This document shows positions 9,706 through 20,000 of a DNA stretch of 64,000 nt, one piece after another. This DNA is from Salmonirosea aquatica (GTDB taxonomy: Bacteria; Bacteroidota; Bacteroidia; Cytophagales; Spirosomataceae). The stretch's first letter is position 1, and the number at the start of each line of letters is the position of its first letter. The notes under the pieces are model-generated. The model had not been told where the DNA came from. It ran no database searches and was given only the letters and a program-made list of their open reading frames with translations. The position numbers and the translations under genes were made by a program. Location: the NCBI RefSeq assembly GCF_009296315.1, contig NZ_WHLY01000002.1, positions 930,001 through 994,000 of the forward strand, given 5' to 3'.

Positions 9706-10509
9706 TTGAGCACCTACTTCAATCAAAAAGTCGTCTGGATCACCGGCGCTTCCTCAGGCATTGGCGAAGCCCTCGCCCTTGAACTTGCCAAAGCGGGCGC
9801 TACCCTGGTACTGAGCGCCCGTCGCGTCGAAGAACTCGAACGTGTGAAGCAAAGTACCAGTCTCCCAGCCGAACGCGTCATGGTTCTTCCACTGGACGTG
9901 ACGAAATTTGAGTTAGCGGCCGAAAAAGCGGCCGAAATCATAACCCGCTTCGGCCGTATCGACGTCATGGTACACAATGCCGGCGTAAGTCAGCGTTCGT
10001 ATGTGCGTGATACCTCCCTGGACGTTTACCAGCGGATCATGGATGTTGATTTTTTTAGTACCGTGGCCCTTACGAAGGCCGTGCTGCCTTACATGATCTC
10101 GCAACAAAACGGGCATTTCATCGTCATCAGCAGTGTGGCGGGTAAGGTAGGTACCCCCATGCGTTCAGGATATAATGCGGCCAAACACGCCTTGCACGGG
10201 TTCTACGATTCACTGCGGGCCGAGGTATTTGATGATAACATACGCGTGACCGTAGTGTGTCCGGGGTACATCAAGACCAACGTATCGCTGAATGCCCTGG
10301 ATAGCCAGGGTGACAAGTACGGGCAAATGGATGCCAATCAGGCAAAAGGAATGCCCGCCGATGTCTGCGCCCGGAAAATCCTGCATGCCGCCGCCCAGGA
10401 TCAAAAGGAGGCTTTCATTGGCGGGCTTACCGAAATGGCCGCTGTATACCTGAGAAGGTTATGGCCTTCCTTTTTGTTTAAAATGGTACGCAAAAACACC
10501 CCTCAATAA
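9706..10509 (+). CDS. SDR family oxidoreductase (DHRS7-like)
   Basis: This classical short-chain dehydrogenase of 267 residues starts at a TTG (9706) directly before STYFNQKVVWITGASSGIG. The NAD(P)-binding TGASSGIG, the NAG motif (HNAGVSQ) and the catalytic triad S...Y-x3-K (ISSVAGKVG, GYNAAKHA) are all present. Dinucleotide specificity and substrate cannot be read with certainty. It is the third gene of the probable channel-ldcA-SDR operon. Two hairpins follow in the AT-rich spacer (10619-10656 and 10671-10695); the second is a good terminator. Confidence 0.88.
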   Translation: MSTYFNQKVVWITGASSGIGEALALELAKAGATLVLSARRVEELERVKQSTSLPAERVMVLPLDVTKFELAAEKAAEIITRFGRIDVMVHNAGVSQRSYVRDTSLDVYQRIMDVDFFSTVALTKAVLPYMISQQNGHFIVISSVAGKVGTPMRSGYNAAKHALHGFYDSLRAEVFDDNIRVTVVCPGYIKTNVSLNALDSQGDKYGQMDANQAKGMPADVCARKILHAAAQDQKEAFIGGLTEMAAVYLRRLWPSFLFKMVRKNTPQ

Positions 10510-10670
10510 CTATAATCGACTTTATGGTTCTTAAATAATGGGATAGACAATAAATAAATTAATGCCTCATAATACTTTTTTTTGTAAAAAAAATCCTACT
10601 TCAAAAAATTTCACTAAATACAAAAAATTGTACGTAATTAAGAAAGATTTTTTGTAATCAATACCGCCCC

Positions 10671-10695
10671 AGGCCTCCATCAGGAGGCCTTTTTT
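10671..10695 (+). terminator. Intrinsic terminator after the SDR gene
   Basis: AGGCCTCC (10671-10678), loop ATCA, GGAGGCCT (10683-10690), then a T run to 10695. It is 160 nt past the SDR stop, so it could also end an unrecognised small RNA. Confidence 0.85.
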
Positions 10696-10870
10696 ATCCC
10701 AAAATCATCCGCTGTTCAAAGGCCAGTCTTGTGTGCGCACGAGCGTTGGCACGAACTTTGTACTAAAACACAATGTGTCACTAATGATCATTATTCAGTG
10801 ACTATGAATATATTGCCTCTGGTTCGGGGCGGTTTTGTAAAATAACTGCTTGAACATAAACGTTTCAGTA

Positions 10871-10901
10871 GTTGTTATAACAACGCAAAGGATTACCTTT
10901 G
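10871..10901 (+). promoter_or_regulatory. susC promoter overlapped by a 14-bp palindrome
   Basis: The -33 TTG (10872-10874) and the -7 TACCTTTG (10894-10901) are separated by 19 nt, the Bacteroidota optimum. The perfect palindrome GTTGTTATAACAAC (10871-10884) covers the -33 element, the position expected for a repressor operator. The start codon is 39 nt downstream of the -7 box. Confidence 0.75.
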
Positions 10902-10939
10902 CAACTTTAATAATTTCATCAATCACATAACCTAATCGT

Positions 10940-13900
10940 ATGAGGAAGTTTTTAGGACTATTCTTGGGATGCCTGTTTCTGATCGGAACACAGGCAATTG
11001 CGCAAGATCGAACCGTTACCGGTAAAGTAACGGCAGAGGATGGCTCGGTGCTACCGGGCGTCAACATCTCGGTCAAAGGTACCACCCGCGGTACCACCAC
11101 TAATGGCGAAGGTATGTACCAGATCGCCGCTTCATCAACTGCAACGTTGGTTTACAGCTTTATCGGATTTCAGAACACTGAAGTTCCGGTCGGCAACCAA
11201 TCCACCATCAACGTCTCACTCACAACCGACGTCAACCAATTACAGGAAGTCGTGGTAACGGCACTTGGTATTTCACGTGATAAGAAAGCACTGGGCTATT
11301 CGGTGCAGGAAGTAAAAGGTGAAAACCTGACTGTAGCCCGTGATCCCAATGTAGCCAATGCATTGGCCGGTAAAGTGGCCGGGGTACAGGTACTTGGTCA
11401 ATCAGGTGCCAAGTTCGGTACACCTTCTATCCGTATCCGGGGTATCAACTCGTTGACGGGCAGTGATCCCCTCTACGTGGTAGATGGTACTCCCACGGAC
11501 ATCAGCCAGGTAAACATGGACGATGTAGAGGCCTTGACAGTTTTGAAAGGTCCTTCGGCGACGGCACTGTATGGAAACCGTGCTTCGGCGGGCGTAATCG
11601 TAATCACGACCAAGCGGGCCAAAGCGGGCGAAACCAGCCTGAATGTCAACCACAGCTCTACTCTGGACATGGTAGCACTGTTGCCCGACTATCAGAATGA
11701 GTACGGCGGTGGCTATTCGCAGGATTTTGACACATTCCAATTTAATCCGGCCATCCACCCTGCCGACTGGGCTGCATTCGACGGTCAACGTATTCTGGAC
11801 TACTCCGCTGACGAAAGCTGGGGTCCTAAGCTGGATGGACAACCCCACCGCTCAGCCGCTTCCTGGGTTCCGGGAACGCCTAAGTTTGGGATACAGACTC
11901 CTTACGAAGCCCAACCCAACAACGTACGGGATTTCTTTGAAAAGCCTGTAAGTAGCAACACCAACATTGCTTTTGCGCGGGGCGGCGAGTTTTACAATAG
12001 CCGTATTTCGTACACGCACATCATCAACAATGGTATAGTACCTAACAGTAGCCAAACCAAGGACTATGTATCGGCAAAAAACTCTATTTCATTCTCAAAA
12101 AGGCTGATCGCTGATCTGAACATTAACTACACTTCTACTAAAAATAACAATATCCCTGCCGACCGTTACGGATCTTCGGGCGGAACGGGGACCAGCAATT
12201 CACTGTTTGGTGTCGGAAGCTCAACCCTGAGCGGCTTCAACCAGACGATCGGTTCTTTCAACCAGTGGTTCCAGCGCCAGTTGCGTATCGAGGATTTACG
12301 TGATTATAAGAACGCCGACGGTACGTTCCGTAGCTGGAATATCGGTGGTCCTCTTGACCCCAAGCCCAAGTACTGGGACAGCCCTTACACTCAGGTATAT
12401 GAGAATACCAATCTGGCTCGCCAGCAACGGTTGTTCGGAGACATTGGTTTAACGTACAAAATTCTAGACAATCTGACGGCTTCGGCCAAGGTACGTCGTG
12501 ATTACGGTTCGTACGTCAATCAAGGCCGCATTGCCGCAGGTACCCTTAATGAAGGGGGTAAGGGGGGATTTGCCTACCTAACTGGCTTACAGTTGGAAAA
12601 CAACTACGAAGGCTTGTTAAGCTACAATCAGGATTTTGAAAATTTCTCCCTGGTGGCCAACGCTGGCGGTAACATCCGCTACAACCGCACGGAAGGTACC
12701 TTCCAATCTACCGTAGGAGGCTTAACTTCCCCAGGATTCTACGCCATCGGTGCCTCTGTAAATCCTGCCATCTCACAAAACTATCTATATGAGCGTCGGG
12801 TCAATAGCCTCTTTGGCAATGTAAGCCTGGGCTTTAAAGATTTTGTGTTTGTGGAAGGATCTATCCGGAACGACTGGTCTTCAACGCTGCCTAAAGCCAA
12901 TAATTCGTACCTGTATCCTTCCGTTTCGGGTAGCGTGGTATTCACTGAGTTCATTCCTCGCAACAATATCCTTTCTTTCGGTAAGATCCGGGCTGGGTAT
13001 GCTCAGGTAGGTACAGATGTAGATCCTTACCGCACTGCTTTGACATATACGGTTGGCACCTTCACCTACGGTGGCAATTCGTTATCTTACCTTCCCAGCC
13101 AGCTTCCTAACGCTAATCTGAAGCCAGGTCTTTCTTCATCGTACGAAGCAGGAATTGATTTGAGGTTGTTTAACAATGTATTAGGCGTTGAATTTACCGC
13201 TTACCAAAATAACAACCGCAACCAGATTATTCCATTGGCAGTAGCCCCTACCAGCGGATTTAGTAATGCTATCGTTAATGCCGGCTTGATCAAGACATCG
13301 GGTTTGGAATTGCACATCTCAGCTACCCCAGTAGAAACCAGCAGCTTCTCCTGGCAAATCGACCTGAACGCAGACCGTAACCGTTCGGAGGTAGTAGAAT
13401 TGGCCGAAGGTCAGCAAAACTACCAAATCGACGGTCCGCAGTGGCGTACACTTACGCTCAATGCCCGCATTGGGGACAACGGCGATGCACTTCCCTGGGG
13501 TACCCTGATAGGCCAAGGCATCAAGAAAGACGCCAATGGCAACCGGGTAGTGTATTCACCAACGGCTGAGAACATCGAAAGCGGTATCGCTGGACTTTAC
13601 GTGAAAGAGAATAATGTAAACCTGGGCTCAGTACTGCCTAAGTTCAAAGGTGGATTGCTGAATACATTCAAGTATAATGACATCACGCTGCGAATCAATA
13701 CCGACTTCGTTGTAGGTGGCAAATTCTTCTCCACTACCAAGATGTTCAACAATTATTCAGGTCTTGGCGCTGAAACGGCAGGTTTGAATGAGCTAGGCAA
13801 TCCTAAGCGTGACGATCCGGCTAATGGCGGTGGTGTGATTTTGGACGCTGTTACCGAGGACGGTCAGCCCAACACGTACCGTGTCGATACGCAGAACCTG

Positions 13901-14176
13901 TACGAGAACTGGTTGTTCGCACTGAATGAGGAGTATATCTACAATAAAACGTACGTCAAACTTCGCGAAGTAGCCCTGGGCTATAACCTGCCCAAGCGTG
14001 TACTGGGTAAGTTCATCAAATCGGCCAACGTATCGCTGATCGGTCGTAACCTGTTGCTGATTTACAGCGCTGTAGGTGGTGGAATCGACATTACTGAGAC
14101 CGAAACCCTCTGGTACGAAGGTGGTCAGTTGCCTCCTGTACGTTCCATGGGTGTTAACGTACGTCTTGGTTTCTAA
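10940..14176 (+). CDS. SusC/RagA family TonB-dependent outer-membrane transporter
   Basis: The 1078-residue protein has a signal peptide (about 1-22, ending TQAIAQ) and a carboxypeptidase-regulatory-like domain (about 23-100: VTGKVTAEDGSVLPGVNISVKGT). A TonB-box-like stretch (QEVVVTALGI) and a plug domain (about 115-235, with IRIRGINSLTGSDPLYVVDG and ALYGNRASAGVIVITTK) follow. A 22-strand barrel completes it, ending in F. With the following SusD-like lipoprotein it forms a pedal-bin complex for uptake of an oligomeric nutrient. Nothing adjacent (no glycoside hydrolase, peptidase, sigma/anti-sigma pair) tells the substrate. The SusD gene follows after 54 nt. Confidence 0.95.
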   Translation: MRKFLGLFLGCLFLIGTQAIAQDRTVTGKVTAEDGSVLPGVNISVKGTTRGTTTNGEGMYQIAASSTATLVYSFIGFQNTEVPVGNQSTINVSLTTDVNQLQEVVVTALGISRDKKALGYSVQEVKGENLTVARDPNVANALAGKVAGVQVLGQSGAKFGTPSIRIRGINSLTGSDPLYVVDGTPTDISQVNMDDVEALTVLKGPSATALYGNRASAGVIVITTKRAKAGETSLNVNHSSTLDMVALLPDYQNEYGGGYSQDFDTFQFNPAIHPADWAAFDGQRILDYSADESWGPKLDGQPHRSAASWVPGTPKFGIQTPYEAQPNNVRDFFEKPVSSNTNIAFARGGEFYNSRISYTHIINNGIVPNSSQTKDYVSAKNSISFSKRLIADLNINYTSTKNNNIPADRYGSSGGTGTSNSLFGVGSSTLSGFNQTIGSFNQWFQRQLRIEDLRDYKNADGTFRSWNIGGPLDPKPKYWDSPYTQVYENTNLARQQRLFGDIGLTYKILDNLTASAKVRRDYGSYVNQGRIAAGTLNEGGKGGFAYLTGLQLENNYEGLLSYNQDFENFSLVANAGGNIRYNRTEGTFQSTVGGLTSPGFYAIGASVNPAISQNYLYERRVNSLFGNVSLGFKDFVFVEGSIRNDWSSTLPKANNSYLYPSVSGSVVFTEFIPRNNILSFGKIRAGYAQVGTDVDPYRTALTYTVGTFTYGGNSLSYLPSQLPNANLKPGLSSSYEAGIDLRLFNNVLGVEFTAYQNNNRNQIIPLAVAPTSGFSNAIVNAGLIKTSGLELHISATPVETSSFSWQIDLNADRNRSEVVELAEGQQNYQIDGPQWRTLTLNARIGDNGDALPWGTLIGQGIKKDANGNRVVYSPTAENIESGIAGLYVKENNVNLGSVLPKFKGGLLNTFKYNDITLRINTDFVVGGKFFSTTKMFNNYSGLGAETAGLNELGNPKRDDPANGGGVILDAVTEDGQPNTYRVDTQNLYENWLFALNEEYIYNKTYVKLREVALGYNLPKRVLGKFIKSANVSLIGRNLLLIYSAVGGGIDITETETLWYEGGQLPPVRSMGVNVRLGF

Positions 14177-14230
14177 TCCACTCCAACAGTAGTTAAAAAT
14201 TAAATTCTAAATTGACCAAATACAATATAT

Positions 14231-15682
14231 ATGAAAAAGCTATGGTTTAAAGCAGCCATTGCCTCCTTTGCCCTGGTAACGGTGGTGGGATGTAATGACT
14301 TCGGGGACATGAATGTGAACCCCAATAACCCGTCGGTACCTAACGCGGCCAGCTTGCTGACCGGCGCGGAACGTAACGTCGGTGCCATCAACGGCCAGGT
14401 AGGGCCAGGCGGTGCTAACAGCGCTCCTGCACTCTATGTGCAACACTTGTCAGACGTGACTTATATTGAAGACTCACGCTACAAAACGATCAACTTCAAC
14501 TACAGCGGCTGGTATACTGGTCCACTGAACAGCTTGCAGCAGATCATCAATCTGAATACCAATGATGAGACCAAAACGGCTGCCGCCGCTTTTGGATCCA
14601 ATGCCAATCAGATTGCCACGGCCCGGATTCTGAAAGCCTATTTTTATCAGTGGATTACCGACCGCTGGGGTGATATACCCTATACCGAAGCACTCAAGGG
14701 ACAGGAAAACTTCTCGCCCGCTTTCGACAAGCAGCAGGACATTTACAATGATCTGTTCAAGGAGTGGAAAGAAGCGGTTGCACAGTTTGACAATGGCCCT
14801 ACGGTGAAAGGTGAAATTATTCTGAACGGCAACATTGCCCGCTGGAAGAAGTTTGCCAATTCATTGCGCCTGGTTGCTGCTCTTCGCATTTCCGAAGCAG
14901 ACGCCGCAAAGGGAGCCGCTGAATTTAAATCAGCTCTGGCTGACGGAGTATTTACCTCCAATGCCGACAATGTACAATACAAGTACCTGAGCGATCTGAA
15001 TAACGAGAATCCGCTGTACAACAACTACCAGACCAACAACCGGAAGGATTTCGCGGTCAGCAGTACCTATGTGGATTATCTGAAGAAAGTAAACGATCCC
15101 CGTTTGCCTTTCATGGCTTCCAAGAATATCCTGGGCGAGTATCGTGGGGTACCTTACGGCGTATTCCCTGTTACCTGGAAAGCACAGGACATTTCACTGG
15201 TAGCTCCTACCCTGAGCGCACAAACCGCACCGATCAACATCCTGACCTATGCTCAGATTTTGTTTGCCCAGGCTGAAGCCGCCCAGCGGGGCTGGATCAC
15301 GGACGATGCCAAGACACTGTACGAAGCAGCCGTTAAAGCTTCACTGCAACAGTGGATGGGTGCTTCCTACACGGAGGACGCCTATACGGCCTACATTGCT
15401 CAACCCGATGTAGCCTACTCAGCGGCCAATGCACTCGAGCGGATCGGTACGCAGCGCTGGATCGCCCTCTTTTTCCAGGGTACCGAGGCGTGGGATTCGT
15501 GGCGGCGGATCGGCTTTCCTAAGCTGACCCCCGCTCCTACCACACTGAACGGTGGTACGGATATTCCTGTACGCACTGCGTATCCTACTACAGAGTTCAC
15601 TCTGAATAAGGATAACTACAACGCCGTGATTGCTCGTCAGGGAGCGGATACTCAGTATACTCCCGTTTGGTGGGATAAGTAA
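14231..15682 (+). CDS. SusD/RagB family outer-membrane lipoprotein (SusD-like_2)
   Basis: The 483-residue lipoprotein carries a signal peptide with lipobox VVGC (Cys at about residue 21). The following DFGDMNVNPNNPSVPN opening is typical of the SusD-like_2 branch. TPR-like helices include ARILKAYFYQWITDRWGDIPYTEAL and, near the end, RIGTQRWIALFFQGTEAWDSWRR (each given here as recognisable family blocks of which only the key W, R and Y positions matter). It caps the SusC barrel at the cell surface and binds the nutrient. It ends the two-gene operon, with a strong terminator at 15702-15732. Confidence 0.93.
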   Translation: MKKLWFKAAIASFALVTVVGCNDFGDMNVNPNNPSVPNAASLLTGAERNVGAINGQVGPGGANSAPALYVQHLSDVTYIEDSRYKTINFNYSGWYTGPLNSLQQIINLNTNDETKTAAAAFGSNANQIATARILKAYFYQWITDRWGDIPYTEALKGQENFSPAFDKQQDIYNDLFKEWKEAVAQFDNGPTVKGEIILNGNIARWKKFANSLRLVAALRISEADAAKGAAEFKSALADGVFTSNADNVQYKYLSDLNNENPLYNNYQTNNRKDFAVSSTYVDYLKKVNDPRLPFMASKNILGEYRGVPYGVFPVTWKAQDISLVAPTLSAQTAPINILTYAQILFAQAEAAQRGWITDDAKTLYEAAVKASLQQWMGASYTEDAYTAYIAQPDVAYSAANALERIGTQRWIALFFQGTEAWDSWRRIGFPKLTPAPTTLNGGTDIPVRTAYPTTEFTLNKDNYNAVIARQGADTQYTPVWWDK

Positions 15683-15701
15683 TTTTCTTAAAGCATACAA
15701 T

Positions 15702-15732
15702 AAAAAATGCCCGGCAAAGCCGGGCATTTTTT
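15702..15732 (+). terminator. Strong intrinsic terminator after susD
   Basis: A 14-bp perfect stem, AAAAAATGCCCGGC (15702-15715) and GCCGGGCATTTTTT (15719-15732), with a 3-nt AAA loop. The A and T flanks make it bidirectional. Confidence 0.93.
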
Positions 15733-15785
15733 ATGAGCTGTTTCGTTATAATTTGGTTCATTCACAAACTTCTACCCATTCGTGC

Positions 15786-15814
15786 TTGTTCAGACGAGGA
15801 ATGCGTTAAATTTG
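15786..15814 (+). promoter_or_regulatory. Promoter of the RND efflux operon
   Basis: TTG (15786-15788) and TAAATTTG (15807-15814) are 18 nt apart and match the Bacteroidota -33/-7 consensus. The ATG follows 31 nt after the -7 box. Confidence 0.65.
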
Positions 15815-15845
15815 TTTTCCGATTCTGTGTTTCACCCACTTTTCC

Positions 15846-16970
15846 ATGAATAAAACAACAAAACGCCTCATTACCGCCCTAATTATTGTTTTTCTAATAG
15901 GGTTGGCCTTTTATCCTCGTATAAAAGAGTACCTGGCTACTTCTAACAAACCGGAAGAAGCTGAAAAGGGCCCTAAGGCAGGCGGAGGGGGTAAAACGGT
16001 CGTCTCTGTGATGGTAGTAGAACCAGCAGCCCTGAACGATATTGTAAAGACGACTGGTACCGTACTCGCCAACGAAGAAGTCGAGATAAGAAGCGAAATA
16101 TCAGGTAAGATTACCAATCTATATTTCAAGGAAGGACAGTATGTTCAGAAGGGTACCGTCCTGTTAAAAATTAACGATGACGATTTGCAGGCTCAGCTGA
16201 AAAAACTGGAATACGGCAAAAAACTCTCGGAAGATAATGAATACCGGCAACGCCAACTGCTGGAAAAAGAAGCGATCAGCCAGCGGGAATACGACATCAG
16301 CCTTACTACCGTAAAAACAAACGAGGCCGACATCGAAAACATAAAAGCCCAGCTGGCCAAGGCTACCATTCGGGCTCCTTTTAGCGGGCGACTTGGACTC
16401 CGGTACGTAAGTGAAGGTAGCTATATTACCCCCACATCCCGAATCAGTACCCTGACCAACACCAATCCTGCCAAAGTAGAATTTTCGGTACCTGCCAAAT
16501 ATTCGGACCGGATCAAAGCGGGAAGTACCATAAAGTATACCACTGAAAGCTCGGATGCCGAATATTCGGGACGTGTGTACGCCGTAGATCCTAAGATAGA
16601 CCCTCAAACCCGTACCTTACAAATGCGGGCTACCAGCCCAAATGGCAATGGTTCACTACTGCCCGGTGCTTTTGCCCGGATCGAGTTAATTATCGGATCG
16701 AGGGGTACCGCCATTACGGTTCCTAATGAAGCCATTATCCCGGAAGAAAATGGTCATAAGGTATTTTTAGTCAAATCAGGCAAAGCTACCCCCCGTTCGG
16801 TGGATGTAGGTATGCGGGGCGAGTTCGACATGGAAATCACCAAAGGCCTTTCGGCGGGTGATACACTCATTACAACCGGTATTTTGCAGGTAAAACCCGA
16901 CGGTCCCGTCGAAATCCGGAACGTAGTCAATGCGGGTACCACAGGCGTGGGCGCCAAGTCTAGCTTATAA
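15846..16970 (+). CDS. RND efflux periplasmic adaptor (membrane fusion protein)
   Basis: The 374-residue protein has one N-terminal membrane anchor (about residues 8-25). A biotinyl-lipoyl-like domain follows (GTVLANEEVEIRSEISGKI, then YVQKGTVLLKINDDDL), with a short coiled-coil hairpin (about 105-155) and the second lipoyl half (ATIRAPFSGRLGLRYVSEG). Beta-barrel and membrane-proximal domains complete it (TITVPNEAI-type strand, here ITVPNEAIIPEENG). It bridges the inner-membrane pump to an outer-membrane channel. The RND permease gene follows after 112 nt. No TolC-type channel gene is adjacent. Substrate is unknown. Confidence 0.93.
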   Translation: MNKTTKRLITALIIVFLIGLAFYPRIKEYLATSNKPEEAEKGPKAGGGGKTVVSVMVVEPAALNDIVKTTGTVLANEEVEIRSEISGKITNLYFKEGQYVQKGTVLLKINDDDLQAQLKKLEYGKKLSEDNEYRQRQLLEKEAISQREYDISLTTVKTNEADIENIKAQLAKATIRAPFSGRLGLRYVSEGSYITPTSRISTLTNTNPAKVEFSVPAKYSDRIKAGSTIKYTTESSDAEYSGRVYAVDPKIDPQTRTLQMRATSPNGNGSLLPGAFARIELIIGSRGTAITVPNEAIIPEENGHKVFLVKSGKATPRSVDVGMRGEFDMEITKGLSAGDTLITTGILQVKPDGPVEIRNVVNAGTTGVGAKSSL

Positions 16971-17051
16971 AAAATATCTAATAGCTGTACATTGATAGCA
17001 TTACTACAATCACTTCCCTCTGCCCCTATCATTGTCAATTTTCAACTGTCA

Positions 17052-17071
17052 ATCGTACCGGCGACCCGGTC
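17052..17071. repeat. Copy 1 of a 20-bp intergenic repeat ahead of the RND permease
   Basis: TCGTACCGGCGACCCGGTC (17053-17071), with the preceding A, is identical to 48346-48365. It contains ACCGG-CGAC-CCGGT, a 5-bp hairpin, and ends 11 nt before the ATG. Confidence 0.8.
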
Positions 17072-17082
17072 TTAACTAACAC

Positions 17083-20000
17083 ATGGCAAGTCTATCGGAA
17101 GTAAGCATTAAGCGGCCTGTATTGGCCATTGTGATGTCGCTTGTCCTCATTCTCTTTGGGGTCATTGGCTTTCTGTACCTGGGAGTGCGGGAATTCCCAA
17201 GCGTCGATCCGCCGGTGGTCAACGTGAGCACTACCTATACCGGGGCCAATGCCGAAATCATTGAATCCCAAATTACCGAACCGCTGGAAGAGTCGATCAA
17301 TGGTATTGCCGGCATTCGTACTCTTTCCTCCTCCAGTCGCGACGGTCGCAGCAGTATCACGGTAGAGTTCAATCTGGGTGTCGACATGGAAGCCGCTGCC
17401 AATGATGTGCGCGACCGGGTTTCGGGTGCACAACGCAACTTGCCTCCCGATGTCGAACCCCCCAATGTATCCAAGGCCGACGCTGATGCTTCCCCTATCT
17501 GGTTCATCAATGTACAGAGTGCAACCCGTCCCCTACTCGATCTGAATGACATTGTCACCCGGCAGTTCAAGGAAAAATTCCAGACCGTAACCGGAGTCAG
17601 CAGTGTACAGATTTGGGGAGAGAAAAAATACTCCATGCGCCTGCGAATCGATCCCGCCAAGATGGCGGCCTACCGCCTCACTTCCATTGACATCTCGTCG
17701 GCGCTGGCCCGGCAAAATGTGGAACTTCCCTCCGGCAGCATCGAGGGCCAGAATATGGAACTCACCGTACGTACCCTGGGTCGGCTGCGAACGGTTGAGG
17801 ATTTCGACAACATGATCATCAAGGAAGAAGCCAACCGGATCGTTCGCTTCAAAGACGTAGGGAGAGCCGAATTGGCACCCGAAAACGAACGGACGGCCTT
17901 CAAACGGGATGGTGTACCTATGGTAGCGGTGGCGGTGATACCACAACCGGGAGCCAACCATATCAGTATTGTCAGCGATCTGAACAAAAAGCTGGACCAG
18001 ATTAAGAAAGATCTGCCGCCTGACGTCATTGTAGAGCTGGGAAGCGACTATACAAAATTTGTAAAAGCCTCCATTTCCGAGGTAGAGGAAACTATTGTGA
18101 TCGCCTTTTTTCTGGTGGCTCTCATCATATTCATTTTCCTCCGCGACTGGCGTTCCACACTAATACCGCTGACCGCCATTCCGATTTCGCTGATCGGGAC
18201 GTTTTTCATCATGTACCTGTTCGGCTTTTCGATCAATGTATTGACTCTGCTGGGAATTGTACTGGCCATCGGGCTTGTGGTAGATGATGCTATTGTGGTA
18301 CTGGAAAACATCTACGCCAAAATTGAAGAAGGAATGGATCCCATTCAGGCTTCTTTTGCCGGTTCGCGTGAAATATATTTTGCTGTAATTTCGACCACCA
18401 TAACTCTGGCGGCGGTGTTTCTGCCCGTCATCTTTCTGGAAGGCGTTACCGGACAACTTTTCCGGGAGTTTGGAATTGTGGTGGCCGGTGCCGTAATCAT
18501 TTCGGCTTTTGTTTCTTTGACTTTGACGCCCATGCTGAGTTCACGAATCCTGAAAACCCGGCAACGGCAGCCCTGGCTGTATCGAAAAACCGAACCTTTC
18601 TTTACCTGGCTTACCGATGGATATGAGGCAGCACTCGTAACGTTCATGCGCTACCGCTGGATGGCCTGGGTACTGATGCTCGGTTTCGTGGGAATCAGCT
18701 ACTATCTGTTGACTGGTAAGCGGCTCCCTTCTGAATTAGCACCTCTGGAGGACCGGAGTAATATTCGGATCAACAGCACAGCGCAGGAAGGAGCTACCTT
18801 TGAGTACATGCAGAAATACATGGATGAAGTCGGGCAGTTTGTATACGATGAGCTTGCCCCCAATGAGCGTGATGGTGTCGTAACAATCACGTCCCCAGGC
18901 TTTGGATCATCGGCTACCAACTCGGGTTATACAAGATTGACGCTCACCACACCTGACAAGCGTACCCGTTCGCAGCAACAAATCGTGGATGATCTGACGG
19001 CCAAATTGAAAAAGTTTTCGGGCGCCCGTACCATCGTTTCGCAAGATCAGACCATCAACGCGGGTCGTTCGCGGGGCCAGCCTATCCAATACGTAATTCA
19101 GGCACCTAATTTTGAAAAGTTGAAGGAGTACCTTCCCAAGGTCCTTGAAAAAGCACAATCTAATCCTAAACTGGAAGGGGTCGATGCCAACCTGAAATTC
19201 ACGAAGCCCGAAATTCGGGTTGAGATCGACCGCGAAAAAGCCCAAAGTCTAGGCGTTTCGATCCAGGATGTGGGACAAACGTTGCAACTAGGCCTGAGCG
19301 GCCGCCGATTTGGATATTTTATCCAGGATGGAAAGCAATACCAGGTGATCGGCCAGATCGAACGCTCCGACCGGAACGACCTGCTGGACCTAAAATCGCT
19401 GTACATTAAAAGTAGAAGTGGTGAACTGATTCAAATGGATAACCTGGTGAAGTTAACCGAGCAAAGTTCGCCGCCCCAGCTGTTGCGCTTTAATCGGTAT
19501 ATATCGGCCACCATATCAGCCAACCCCGCCAAAGGTGTGACTTTGGGCGAAGGCATCGCTGAGATGGAGCAGATCGGCCGTGAGGTATTGGATGACACCT
19601 TTACTACGGCATTGGATGGAAACTCGCGCGAGTTCAAGGAGAGTTCCAACAGTCTGCTTTTCGCATTTGTGCTTTCACTCGTACTTATTTTTCTCATTCT
19701 AGCTGCTCAGTTTGAAAGCTTTATCGATCCCATTATCATTCTCCTGACGGTACCTTTGGCGGTGTGCGGGGCGTTGATTTCGCTTTGGGATTTTGGACAG
19801 ACGATGAATATTTTCAGTCAGATCGGAATCATCGTTCTGGTAGGTCTGGTGACTAAGAATGGTATCCTGATCGTGGAGTTTGCGAACCAACGTAAGGAAG
19901 AGGGACTACCCAAAGGCGAAGCCGCAATCGAAGCCGCCGTGTCGCGTTTCCGGCCCATCCTGATGACCAGTCTCTGTACTATCCTGGGTATCCTACCTAT

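Larger units (their letters stand above)
10510..10939. other. AT-rich intergenic region upstream of susC with several inverted repeats
   Basis: From left to right it holds an AT-only hairpin with a perfect 10-bp stem (TACAAAAAAT 10619-10628, ATTTTTTGTA 10647-10656) and a terminator (10671-10695). Next come a sigma-54-like site (10747-10762), an inverted repeat GTCACT/AGTGAC (10777-10802) around the palindrome AATGATCATT, and the susC promoter with a 14-bp palindrome. No credible gene is seen. Confidence 0.7.
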
